From NCBI RefSeq assembly GCF_900096975.1, contig NZ_FMYQ01000043.1, forward strand, positions 1-41,515: DNA of 41,515 nucleotides, read 5' to 3'. The position numbers were made by a program, and so were the translations under genes. Positions 26,670 through 35,348 of the stretch are shown here, in pieces. Source of the DNA: Paraburkholderia lycopersici. Its GTDB lineage: Bacteria > Pseudomonadota > Gammaproteobacteria > Burkholderiales > Burkholderiaceae. The notes under the pieces were generated by a model. The model did no database searches and was not told the DNA's origin. It saw nothing but the letters and a program-made list of their open reading frames with translations. Every line of letters starts with the position of its first letter. Within the stretch, counting starts at the first letter, position 1.

Positions 26670-27593
26670 ATGTTCAAGGTTGCCGTGATCGGTGCTTCGG
26701 GGCTGCTCGGGCGCGCCGTGGTCCGCGAACTCGCCGCGGAAACCGCCTGGCAGGTCGTGCCGACCGCGTTCCGTCACGGCGGTCCGCAGCAGGCCGTGCT
26801 CGACGTGCGCGATGCGCAGGCCGTGAGCGCGTTCGTCGAGCGCGAGGCGCCCGATGCGATCGTGCTGGCCGCCGCCGAACGCCGTCCCGACGTCTGCGAG
26901 CATGACCCGGCGGCAGCGCGTGCGCTCAATGTCGATGCAGTACGCAGCATCGCCGCGGCGGCGCGGCGGCGCGGCGCGTGGGTGCTCTCGATTTCCACCG
27001 ATTACGTTTTCGACGGCACCCGGCCGCCCTACCGGATCGAGGACGCGCCGAACCCGCTCAACGCCTATGGCCATAGCAAGCTCGAAGGCGAGCGAGTGCT
27101 GCTCGAGACCAGCGACAACGCTCTCGTGCTGCGGCTGCCCTTGCTGTACGGGCCGATCGTCGGCTGGCACGAGTCGGCGGTGAGGAGCCTCGTGCCGGCC
27201 ATCGTCGCCTCGGCACAGCCCGGGGCGCAGGCGGCGCCGATGGATGCGTGGGCCACGCGCTATCCCACGTTCACGCCCGACGTGGCGTTCGTGATCCGCG
27301 AACTGCTGCTGCGCTGCGCGGACGGCGAGCCCGTGCGCGGCATCGCGCAATGGTCCGGCGACGAGCCGATGACGAAGTCCGACATCGCCGGGCGGCTCGC
27401 GCAGGCGCTGGGCGTGGAGGCGCGGCTCCTCGCCCAGCCCACGCCGACGGACGCCACACCGCGTCCGCGCGACTGCCACCTCGATTCGAGCCGCCTCGAG
27501 GCGCTGGGCATGGGCCGCCGCACATCGTTCGACGCCGCGATTCGTGCGGTGCTCGACGCTTTCACGAACCGCGCCGCGCCGGGCAACGCGTAA
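26670..27593 (+). CDS. RmlD-like SDR family protein
   Basis: 307 residues, an extended short-chain dehydrogenase of the dTDP-4-dehydrorhamnose reductase-like family: NAD(P) motif GASGLLG (8-14), STDYVFDG (109-116) and catalytic Y133/K137 (YGHSK). The family also includes the methionine adenosyltransferase regulatory subunit-like proteins; genuine RmlD genes sit with rmlABC, which are absent here, so the substrate is open. It starts ten bases after the copper chaperone and is likely co-transcribed. Confidence 0.85.
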   Translation: MFKVAVIGASGLLGRAVVRELAAETAWQVVPTAFRHGGPQQAVLDVRDAQAVSAFVEREAPDAIVLAAAERRPDVCEHDPAAARALNVDAVRSIAAAARRRGAWVLSISTDYVFDGTRPPYRIEDAPNPLNAYGHSKLEGERVLLETSDNALVLRLPLLYGPIVGWHESAVRSLVPAIVASAQPGAQAAPMDAWATRYPTFTPDVAFVIRELLLRCADGEPVRGIAQWSGDEPMTKSDIAGRLAQALGVEARLLAQPTPTDATPRPRDCHLDSSRLEALGMGRRTSFDAAIRAVLDAFTNRAAPGNA

Positions 27594-27656
27594 CGACAAG
27601 CGGCGTCGCTACATCAAATGGTCAGGCTGTTGCACGCTCGCCCCTCGGTGAAAATC

Positions 27657-30600
27657 TCAGTGGAAATTCCGGCTCTCCGTCGCGAGCCGCCCGAGCAGCC
27701 GGCTGTGATCCTCCAGCCGCTGCGCGACCAGATGCACGACCTCGCCTTCGCGCTGCACCACGCCCGCCACCGCCAGCAGCGACGCCCCTAACAGCTCCTT
27801 GCGCTGCGACTCGACGAGCGCCGCGTGCACGATCACGTTGACGCTGCCGGTCTCGTCTTCGAGCGACACGAAGATCGTGCCGTTCGCCGTGCCGGGCCGC
27901 TGCCGCACCGTCACGATCCCGCATACGCGCGCGAGCATGCCGTGCCGGCAGTGCGCCAGTTGCTCCGCTGTGCGAAAGCGCTGCTTCGCCAGACCGCGAC
28001 GCAGCAGTTCGAGCGGATGACGATTCAGCGTGAGCCGCAGGCTCGCATAATCGGCGACGATCTCCGCGCCTTCGGAAGCGCGCGGCAGCGCGAGCGGCGC
28101 CTCGGCGACGGGGGCATCGCGCAGCAGCGCGGGAACCGCGTGCTGCGCGGTCACGGCCCACCACGCCTCGCGCCGGTGGCCCGCGATGCTCGCGAGCGCG
28201 TTCGCCGCCGCCAGCGCCTCCAGCTCGCGCCGCGTGAGCGCCGCGCGCCGCGCGAGGTCGTCGACATCGGTGAACGGTGCGCGCTCGCGTGCCTCCATCA
28301 CACGCCGCGCGGCATCTTCGGAAAAGCCCTTGATGAGGCTGAAGCCGAGGCGCACGGCCGGGCCGCCGCGCCCATAACGCCGCGGTGCGATCGCAATGCG
28401 CGCGCGCACGACGCGCTTGAGGCCATCCATGAACCTGCGCCGCCGCCTGCCGCGCTTGAGCGTGCCCCTTTGCGCCAATGCGGCTGCGTCGAGCAGCGCG
28501 CGATAACGCCCCGCTTCGTCGCGGCGCGCGCGGACCGCCTCGGCGTCGAAGCGCTGACCGGGTACGCCGCGCCTTTCCAGCACCGACTCCCAGTCGCTCA
28601 GCGCGATATCGGGCGCGCGCACCTGCACGCCGTGACGTTTCGCATCCTGCACGAGCTGCGAAGGCGAATAAAACCCGAGCGGCTGGCTGTTCAGCAGCCC
28701 TGCCAGAAACGCCGCGGGCTCGTAGCGCTTGAGCCACGAGCTCGTGTAGACGAGCAGCGCGAAACTCGCCGCATGGCTTTCCGGAAAGCCGTAGTCGCCG
28801 AAACCCTCGATCTGCTTGCAGATGCGGTCGGCAAAATCCTGCGTGTAGCCGTTCTTGCACATGCGCTTCGTAAGATCGTCCTGATACGGACGCAAATCGC
28901 CGTCGCGCCGCCATGCGGCCATCGCGCGGCGCAGCTTGTCGGCTTCCTCGGCGGTGTAGTCGGCGGCGACCATCGCGAGATGCATCACCTGCTCCTGGAA
29001 GATCGGCACGCCGAGCGTGCGTTCGAGCACCGGACGCAATGCTTCCTTCGCGTACACCACCTCCTCGTCCCCGCGCCTGCGCTTCAGGTACGGATGCACC
29101 ATGTTCCCCTGAATCGGCCCAGGGCGCACGATCGCCACCTGGATCACGAGGTCGTAATAGGTGCGCGGGCGCAAACGCGGCAACATGCTCTGCTGCGCGC
29201 GCGACTCGATCTGGAACACGCCGACCGTATCGGCCTTGGCGCACATGCGATACACCGCCGGGTCCTCCACCGGAATGTCCTGCACGCGCATTTCGGGCAG
29301 GCCGCGCCGCAGCGCCACGAATTCGAGCGAGCGCCGGATCGCCGAGAGCATGCCGAGCGCGAGCACGTCCATCTTCAGAAGGCGCAGCGCGTCGATATCG
29401 TCCTTGTCCCACTCGATCACGTAGCGGTCCTTCATCGCCGCGTTTTCGATCGGCACGAGACGCGAAAGCTTGTCGCGCGCGATCACGAAGCCGCCCACGT
29501 GCTGCGAAAGATGGCGCGGAAAACCGCGCAGTTCGCGCGTGAGCCGGATGAGTTGCTGCGTGACATGCGAATCCGGCGAGAAACCCGCCTCCTCCAGATG
29601 GCGCGCGATCGAATCGGGACCGTCCCACCACTGGTGCGCGCCCGACAGCTTTTCGACAAGCGCATTGTCGAGGCCGAGCGCCTTGCCGACGTCGCGCAGC
29701 GCGCTGCGCGAACGATAGGTGATGAGCGTCGCGGCCAGCGCGGCGCGGCGTGTGCCGTACTTGCGGTAGATGTACTGGATGACTTCCTCGCGACGCTGAT
29801 GCTCGAAGTCCACGTCGATGTCGGGCGGCTCGTTGCGCGCGCGGGACAGAAAGCGCGCGACGAGCATGTTCATGCGCACCGGATCGATTTCCGTGATCTT
29901 CAGGCAGTAGCAGACCACCGAGTTCGCCGCCGAGCCGCGCCCCTGGCACAGGATCTTCTGCTCGCGAGCGTAGCGGACGATGTCGTGCACGGTCAGGAAG
30001 TACTTCTCGTATTTCAGCTCGGTGATGAGCTCGAGTTCCTGCTCGATCTGCTCGCGACGCTTCTCGTTCAGGCCGTCGGGCCAGCGCTCCAGCGCGCCCT
30101 TCATCACGAGCTCGCGCAGCCACGAAGCAGGCGTCTCGCCGGACGGCACCAGTTCCTCGGGATATTCGTAGGCCAGCTCGCCGAGCGAGAACGTGCAGCG
30201 GCGCGCGACGTCGAGCGTGGCGTCGAGGGCATCGCGCGGATAAATCGCGCCAAGCCGCACGCGCGAGCGCAGATGACGCTCCGCATTCGCCTCCAGCACG
30301 CGTCCGCACTTGGCGAGCGGCTTGCCGGCGCGGATCGCGCTCAGCGTGTCCTGCAGCGGCTTGCGCGAGCGCGCGTGCATGAGCACGCCACCCGCCGCGA
30401 CGAGCGGCAGACCACTCTCCTGCGAGACGTGGCGCAACACTTCGATCTGCGTGTCGTCGCCGCCCGTTTGCCAGAGTTCGAGCGCGAGCCAGGCGCGCTC
30501 GGCCGCGAAGCCCGCTAGCCAGTGCGCGGCGCGCAAGGTTTGCGCAAGCGTGGCCGTTCGCTGCGGCACGAGCAGCAGCACGCAGTCGCGCAGATGCTTC

Positions 30601-31142
30601 AGATGCTCGAAGCCCGGCGCGGGTCCGGTGAAATCGGCGGGATGCACGCGATAGCTGCCTTTCTCCGCACGCGACCGCGCGAGCGTGATCAGTTCGCAAA
30701 GATTGCCGTAGCCTTCGCGGTTCATGGCGAGCGCAACGAGCGTGCAGAACGGCGAGCCATGTTCGTCGACGAGATTCAGCTCGCTGCCGATCAGCAGATG
30801 CAGCGACGGCTCGAACGGCGCTGGCGTCACTGCGGCCATTGCGGCCGCGTTGCCGCCGCGCGTGCGGACCTCGCGCATGGCCTCGTCGTGCGCTTTTTTG
30901 CGCGGCTCATCGTACTCGTTGAGCGCGCTGTAAGCACGCACGACGCCCGCGAACGAGCATTCGTCGGTGATCGCGAGCGCGCGGTAGCCGTGACGGATCG
31001 CCTGCTCGACCAGCTCGCCCGGGCGCGACGCGCCGCGCAGGAAGGTGAAGTTGGTGAGGCAGTGCAGCTCCGCGTAATCGGGTAGCTGCGTACTCGAAGA
31101 AAGTTGTGCCGGCACCGATGTGGCCGCCCCGCTGATCGACAT
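27657..31142 (-). CDS. dnaE2: Error-prone DNA polymerase III alpha, DnaE2/ImuC
   Basis: 1161 residues from ATG 31140-31142 (CAGGAA upstream). A PHP domain opens the protein (YAELHCLTNFTFLRGAS), the palm carries PDIDVDFEHQRREEV with the catalytic aspartates, then fingers, helix-hairpin-helix and OB fold (LARVCGIVTVRQRPGT). It shows the DnaE2 trait of being shorter than DnaE1 and is linked to ImuA and ImuB. Together they perform SOS-induced translesion synthesis. It starts 21 bases behind imuB. The long plus-strand frame across it is a shadow. Confidence 0.96.
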   Translation of the reverse strand: MSISGAATSVPAQLSSSTQLPDYAELHCLTNFTFLRGASRPGELVEQAIRHGYRALAITDECSFAGVVRAYSALNEYDEPRKKAHDEAMREVRTRGGNAAAMAAVTPAPFEPSLHLLIGSELNLVDEHGSPFCTLVALAMNREGYGNLCELITLARSRAEKGSYRVHPADFTGPAPGFEHLKHLRDCVLLLVPQRTATLAQTLRAAHWLAGFAAERAWLALELWQTGGDDTQIEVLRHVSQESGLPLVAAGGVLMHARSRKPLQDTLSAIRAGKPLAKCGRVLEANAERHLRSRVRLGAIYPRDALDATLDVARRCTFSLGELAYEYPEELVPSGETPASWLRELVMKGALERWPDGLNEKRREQIEQELELITELKYEKYFLTVHDIVRYAREQKILCQGRGSAANSVVCYCLKITEIDPVRMNMLVARFLSRARNEPPDIDVDFEHQRREEVIQYIYRKYGTRRAALAATLITYRSRSALRDVGKALGLDNALVEKLSGAHQWWDGPDSIARHLEEAGFSPDSHVTQQLIRLTRELRGFPRHLSQHVGGFVIARDKLSRLVPIENAAMKDRYVIEWDKDDIDALRLLKMDVLALGMLSAIRRSLEFVALRRGLPEMRVQDIPVEDPAVYRMCAKADTVGVFQIESRAQQSMLPRLRPRTYYDLVIQVAIVRPGPIQGNMVHPYLKRRRGDEEVVYAKEALRPVLERTLGVPIFQEQVMHLAMVAADYTAEEADKLRRAMAAWRRDGDLRPYQDDLTKRMCKNGYTQDFADRICKQIEGFGDYGFPESHAASFALLVYTSSWLKRYEPAAFLAGLLNSQPLGFYSPSQLVQDAKRHGVQVRAPDIALSDWESVLERRGVPGQRFDAEAVRARRDEAGRYRALLDAAALAQRGTLKRGRRRRRFMDGLKRVVRARIAIAPRRYGRGGPAVRLGFSLIKGFSEDAARRVMEARERAPFTDVDDLARRAALTRRELEALAAANALASIAGHRREAWWAVTAQHAVPALLRDAPVAEAPLALPRASEGAEIVADYASLRLTLNRHPLELLRRGLAKQRFRTAEQLAHCRHGMLARVCGIVTVRQRPGTANGTIFVSLEDETGSVNVIVHAALVESQRKELLGASLLAVAGVVQREGEVVHLVAQRLEDHSRLLGRLATESRNFH

Positions 31143-31163
31143 GATTCCTGAAACGAACAAGCG

Positions 31164-32759
31164 CTAACCGAAAAGTCCCTGCAGATACCACTGACCGCCA
31201 ATGCGCTCGCGATACAGCCAGAACATGCGGCCCCGGTCGTCGGCGGCGACATAGTAGTCGCGCCCGACGCCCTCGCCGTCCCACCAGCCGGACTCGATGC
31301 GCTCGGTGCGCGTGAGCGTCTTGAGCGGACGCCGATAGACGGGCCGGTCGCCTCGCATCGCGAGCTTGAGCGGCTTTTCGAGCAGCCACGCCGGGCGCGG
31401 CTGCGCCGGCAGCGGCACCTCGGGCAGATCGAAGGCGCTCTGCGCGCTCGCGCCGGCTTCCTGCTGCATATCGCGCTCCTTGCGCGGCTTGCGCGAGCGC
31501 TTCGCTTCGCTCTCGCGGTAAGGCCGCGCCGACATCGCCAGCTCGGGCCGATGATCGTCCTCGACGAAAAGCTGCAGCACGTTCTGCTCGCCGAGCCGCG
31601 CGCCGATGCGCTCGAAGAGCTGCCCGAGCGACGCCTCGGCAGCCTCGTGCATGGGAAAGAGCGCGTCGGTGGGCGCCTCGTACTCGCTCACCTGCGAGGC
31701 GACGAGCGCAAGACCGATCACGGGCGCGGCGAGTTCGGTCTGATTGAGGCGCTCGCGCAACAGCCACAGCAAATGATCGGCGTCGCGCGAGGGCGACGCC
31801 CAGGCGATCGTGAGGCTAGAAGTGCGCGGCGCGTGGCGCGAAGCCAGTTCGTGCTCCAGACGCAACTCGAAACCGCTCAGCGCCGTGTGTTGTGCGGCGA
31901 GCCAGCCGGCCAGCAGCATCACGAGACGGCGCGCGGCAAAGAGCAGCGCCTCGGCGCTCTCCACGCGCGCCTGCAATTCGAGCGACGCGTGAAACGACGG
32001 CGGCGCGGCGAACCAGACGCGCGGATCGGGCGCTTCGCCGCGCGCCTGCGCGAGCCAGCCGAGCACGCCGTCGCCGAAGCGCCGCACGATGCCGTCGCGC
32101 GGCAGCCGCCGCAGATCGCCGAGCGTCGCGCAACCGATTTGCGTGAGCGCATGATCGTGCTGCGCGGCGAACGGCGCGAGCGTGACCGGCAGCGCGTCGA
32201 GCACGCGCGAAAGCGTCGTGTTCTTGAGCGCATGCCAGCGACGCGAGGCATGCGTGGCGCGGGCCTGCGCGAGCGTCCACGCACCCCACGCGGTGGGCGC
32301 GCAGGCAATGCGCGCGACGTGCCCGCAGTTGGCCACCGTCGCCGCGACCTTGGCGAGCAGCGCGCGCACGCCGCCGAAAAGACGCAAGCCCGAGCCGACT
32401 TCGAGCAACAGCGTGTGCGACTGCGCGAGCGACACCCTGGGCGTATAGGCGAGCAACGCGAGCGCGAGCGCCTCGGACGCGCGGGTTTCGCGCGCCGGAT
32501 CGGGTTCGAGCAGCACGAGCCCCGGCGCGAGCGCGAGCGCATGGGAGCGCGCGTTGCCGGGCTGGACGCCGAGGCGCAGCGCGTCGAGATCGGCGATCAG
32601 GATGCGCGTGTGGTCGGCGAGCGCGTAGCAGCGCGGCGCGCTCGCGCCACCGGAATCCGCATCGACGCCGGCGTCTTCAGACAGGGACGACGTTGACAGC
32701 ACCAGCGGCCTCACGGCCTCCAGCGGCAACAGCGGCAAGGTGACGGCGATCCACAGCAT
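31164..32759 (-). CDS. imuB: ImuB, inactive Y-family polymerase adaptor
   Basis: 531 residues from ATG 32757-32759 (MLWIAVTLPLLPLEAVRP, the family's canonical start). The Y-family fold is present but the catalytic acidic residues of active DinB/UmuC are not evident at the start of the palm. The C-terminus (RIESGWWDGEGVGRDYYVA) is typical of ImuB. It bridges ImuA, DnaE2 and the beta clamp. Its first 83 bases overlap the end of imuA. Confidence 0.92.
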   Translation of the reverse strand: MLWIAVTLPLLPLEAVRPLVLSTSSLSEDAGVDADSGGASAPRCYALADHTRILIADLDALRLGVQPGNARSHALALAPGLVLLEPDPARETRASEALALALLAYTPRVSLAQSHTLLLEVGSGLRLFGGVRALLAKVAATVANCGHVARIACAPTAWGAWTLAQARATHASRRWHALKNTTLSRVLDALPVTLAPFAAQHDHALTQIGCATLGDLRRLPRDGIVRRFGDGVLGWLAQARGEAPDPRVWFAAPPSFHASLELQARVESAEALLFAARRLVMLLAGWLAAQHTALSGFELRLEHELASRHAPRTSSLTIAWASPSRDADHLLWLLRERLNQTELAAPVIGLALVASQVSEYEAPTDALFPMHEAAEASLGQLFERIGARLGEQNVLQLFVEDDHRPELAMSARPYRESEAKRSRKPRKERDMQQEAGASAQSAFDLPEVPLPAQPRPAWLLEKPLKLAMRGDRPVYRRPLKTLTRTERIESGWWDGEGVGRDYYVAADDRGRMFWLYRERIGGQWYLQGLFG

Positions 32760-33525
32760 GATTGGCCCCGGGCCACGGCATGACGGCGGAAGCTGCGTCC
32801 GGCTGGGGCAGCACCGCATCCTGCAGCGGCAATGTGATGACGAGTGGTTGAGCGGGCGGCGGCCCGCGGCGCTTGAAGATGTCCACGGAAAGCGCGGCGA
32901 GTTGCATCCATTGCCGCCGGTTCAGGTTCGCGTCGGCGGGCGGGGGCACCGGCGAGCAGGTCATGCGCAGCGGCGCCGGCGACGACTGGTTGCGCGCGGC
33001 GAGCGGCCGCACGAAAAACGCGAGCGCCTGCGAATCCTGGGCGGCGACCTGCAGGCGGCGCACCGCATCGGCGCGCGCCTTCGCCTGCCAGAGCAGCACG
33101 GCGCCGATGCCTTCCTGCTTGAGCGCCTGTTCGGCTACCCACGCGGCCTCGCCCTCGGCCGCGCGAACCCAGATCACGCGCTCCAGCGCGAGCCCCCATG
33201 CTTTGAGCGCGCAGGCGTACGGGCGCCAAGGCGGCGCGACGAGCAGCACGTGCCGGCCAGCCTGCGCGGTGAGCGCACGCAACGCCGGCGCGACGAGCCG
33301 CATCTCGCCAACGCCGCCCTGCTCGACGAGCAGTTCGGTCAGGCTGCCCGCGGGCCAGCCGGCGCCTGGGAGCTGGGCGTCCAGCGTGGCGTGACCGCTC
33401 GGCACCGTGCGCTCGCTTGCATGGGCGAGCTGATCGCCTTGCCAGACACGGCTTTGCAGCCTGGACGGCAAGTGCGCGGCGAGCTGCGCGGCGGATTGCG
33501 CAATGGACTGGAGTGCTGCTGCCAT
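32677..33525 (-). CDS. imuA: ImuA, RecA-like SOS mutagenesis protein
   Basis: 282 residues from ATG 33523-33525. RecA/SulA-related fold with HATLDAQLPGAGWPAGSLTELL (the segment corresponding to RecA's nucleotide-binding entry) and WRPYACALKAWGLALERVIWV. First gene of imuA-imuB-dnaE2 and the one directly behind the LexA box. Its reading frame runs 83 bases into imuB, ending HLAAVAAGGREAAGAVN. Confidence 0.88.
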   Translation of the reverse strand: MAAALQSIAQSAAQLAAHLPSRLQSRVWQGDQLAHASERTVPSGHATLDAQLPGAGWPAGSLTELLVEQGGVGEMRLVAPALRALTAQAGRHVLLVAPPWRPYACALKAWGLALERVIWVRAAEGEAAWVAEQALKQEGIGAVLLWQAKARADAVRRLQVAAQDSQALAFFVRPLAARNQSSPAPLRMTCSPVPPPADANLNRRQWMQLAALSVDIFKRRGPPPAQPLVITLPLQDAVLPQPDAASAVMPWPGANHAVDRRHLAAVAAGGREAAGAVNVVPV

Positions 33526-33607
33526 GATTCGTGCCTGGTTGATGGGAATACTTCGCCCTGCCCGACGGAAATGGGGCATGGTTGGGAAGCGATCAGATCT
33601 CCTCTTC

Positions 33608-33623
33608 CTGTATATTTATACAG
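33608..33623 (-). promoter_or_regulatory. LexA (SOS) box of imuA-imuB-dnaE2
   Basis: CTGTATATTTATACAG, a fully conforming CTG-N10-CAG LexA operator, 83 bases upstream of the imuA start. It predicts DNA-damage induction of the mutagenesis cassette. The remainder of the 33526-33803 gap shows G-rich sequence and no gene. Confidence 0.95.
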
Positions 33624-33803
33624 TATTTTGTGGGGGAAAAGGAAGGCGGGAAATGGGGGGCGGAGACTTGGCGGCGATCTGCCGTGGGTGGTGGGGGCCC
33701 CAGGGTGGCGTGCTTGCTAACGGCTCCCGCGGATACCCCGACGGAAACCGTAGCTGGACATTATCGTCTTCGACGGAAAACCCAATGCGTGCGCAATGAC
33801 CTC

Positions 33804-34838
33804 TTATTCGGACTTCTGGGAGATGACGCCGTACCAGCCAAGCCCCCGATAGGTCTCATAGCCCGGCGTCGCTGCGAACGACACGATCGACCCGTCAACG
33901 TCACGGTAGGATCCCGAAGATTTTCCGCTGGTCTGCAAGCGAAAGCGCTCGTCCAGAATACCCTTGCCGTCCGAAGCAGCGATGACCCGGAATGACGAAT
34001 CCACGATCATGCAACGCGAACGCCGCCATTCTTCCTCGCTCAGGCGAACGCCTTTGACCACGGTCTCGGCTTGCGGAGCCCAGTCGAAGAAAATGACGAG
34101 TGCGCCAAGCACGCGCCCGTCGAGGGCACCGCCCTCGCGGATCGCCGTTGAATAGGTTGCGACCTGCGCATTGCGCAGCAGCGCGAGTGTCTCGACGTCC
34201 GACGCAACGTACTGCGAACCCGAAGCAGTCTTCATTGCGGACTTGTACCACTCGGCACCCGCCACGTTTTGCCCCCGCACCGCATAGGTCGAGTGACGAC
34301 CGTTTGCGACGACCACGCCGTTCGCGTCGACGACCCAAAGGTCGCGGTAAACCGTATAGCTTTCCAGTATGACTTCAAGGCGGCTGCATGCGTGGCTGGC
34401 CGCCCCGGCGCTCCCATCCGCGAGACATTCGACCACTGCGGAATCCGTTGCCCACCAACGCACATCGCACGAGCGCTCATACAGGTTGCGATCGATGATA
34501 TCGATCATATTCAGTGCAAGGTCCGTACAGCGCTGGCCATCCAGGGAACGCATTCTCTCGATCATGTTGTCACCAAGTTCTGTCAGCTTCGACAGCGAGC
34601 CGGCGAGTTCCTTGTTAAGCCCGGTAGTGATATCGGAGATACGCGTTGAGACATGCTTCACCTGGCTGGCCACGACCGCGAAGCCCTTGCCCGCGTCACC
34701 GGCCCTGGCAGCTTCGATCAGGGCGTTTAGTGCGAGGAAGGTGGTTTCCCGATTGATATCGTTGATGTCATTGATCTTCCCGGACGCGAGACGTTTGACC
34801 TCATGCGTCAGATCGACGATGGCTTGCGGATTGGACAT
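33804..34838 (-). CDS. Soluble chemoreceptor-like protein: partial MCP tip plus Cache domain
   Basis: 344 residues with GGGGAG before the ATG. Residues about 20-65 are the conserved tip of an MCP signalling hairpin (NRETTFLALNALIEAARAGD, then GKGFAVVASQVKHVS). A Cache-type sensor follows (about 105-340; NLYERSCDVRWWATDSAVVE, VYRDLWVVDANGVVVANG, GALVIFFDWA). There is no signal peptide, membrane span or HAMP, so the order is reversed relative to ordinary receptors and the whole protein should be cytoplasmic. The hairpin is too short for complete CheA/CheW coupling. Ligand and partner unknown. Confidence 0.8.
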   Translation of the reverse strand: MSNPQAIVDLTHEVKRLASGKINDINDINRETTFLALNALIEAARAGDAGKGFAVVASQVKHVSTRISDITTGLNKELAGSLSKLTELGDNMIERMRSLDGQRCTDLALNMIDIIDRNLYERSCDVRWWATDSAVVECLADGSAGAASHACSRLEVILESYTVYRDLWVVDANGVVVANGRHSTYAVRGQNVAGAEWYKSAMKTASGSQYVASDVETLALLRNAQVATYSTAIREGGALDGRVLGALVIFFDWAPQAETVVKGVRLSEEEWRRSRCMIVDSSFRVIAASDGKGILDERFRLQTSGKSSGSYRDVDGSIVSFAATPGYETYRGLGWYGVISQKSE

Positions 34839-35038
34839 GCGAAACTCCCCATCTGATGAACTTGTTCTGCGAGTGTCCTATGCAAGCTTCGCGCCTAATT
34901 ACGCGACTACAGAACTGGATGGAGAAAACGTTTGCTAACCATTATGGGTGCGGATTTCGGCCACGATGCACGTTTGAAAGCACCAGCAATGAGCAAAGAC
35001 GCACCGATTTGAGGATTGCATTTCTGAGGACACGAAGA

Positions 35039-35064
35039 CCCTCTTAAAATAAAAAGAGGGTTTT
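35039..35064 (+). terminator. Orphan hairpin terminator
   Basis: CCCTCTT / AAGAGGG around an A-rich loop followed by TTTTCT. No plus-strand gene precedes it closely. Confidence 0.5.
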
Positions 35065-35104
35065 CTGCCTATCAGCAAGCTTGGTCATTACGTGGAAAGT
35101 ATCC

Positions 35105-35232
35105 CTTCAACCAGAACTTCGCACCCTCGGTTGCTCGATCCACAGGCCCAGGACATCACGCTGGCCATCCGCCTGGATACCTAGTGCCAGATAGACCGCC
35201 TTGTTGCTGACCACGCCGTCGTCGCGGACCCC
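35105..35232 (-). pseudogene. IS256 (mutator)-type transposase fragment
   Basis: On the minus strand VRDDGVVSNKAVYLALGI, then QADGQRDVLGLWIEQ, then after a one-base slip near 35130 TEGAKFWLK: this is the segment around the second catalytic region of IS256-family transposases (normally about 400 residues). Only about 42 codons survive and no terminal repeats are visible. A leftover of an old insertion. Confidence 0.8.
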
Positions 35233-35348
35233 GTAACATCCGGGGGGCTTCCTCATCGTCGACAGCATGGCAGGCATCGAGCACGTGCCCCGTCCGCCGC
35301 CGGCCGGACCCGACTCACAGCGGATCCCCAGCCAGGCGTCCGTCGCCC

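Larger units (their letters stand above)
34839..35348. other. Gene-poor region with IS remnant
   Basis: About 510 bases between two chemoreceptor genes. The left 200 bases are AT-richer with no gene; a small hairpin terminator lies at 35039-35064; the right part holds the IS256-type transposase fragment. Confidence 0.6.

Noticed and set aside
27825..30518. 897-codon open frame on the plus strand
   Set aside because: It is antisense to dnaE2, Arg/Ala/His-rich with no recognisable domain and no ribosome site; long antisense frames are a by-product of high GC3.
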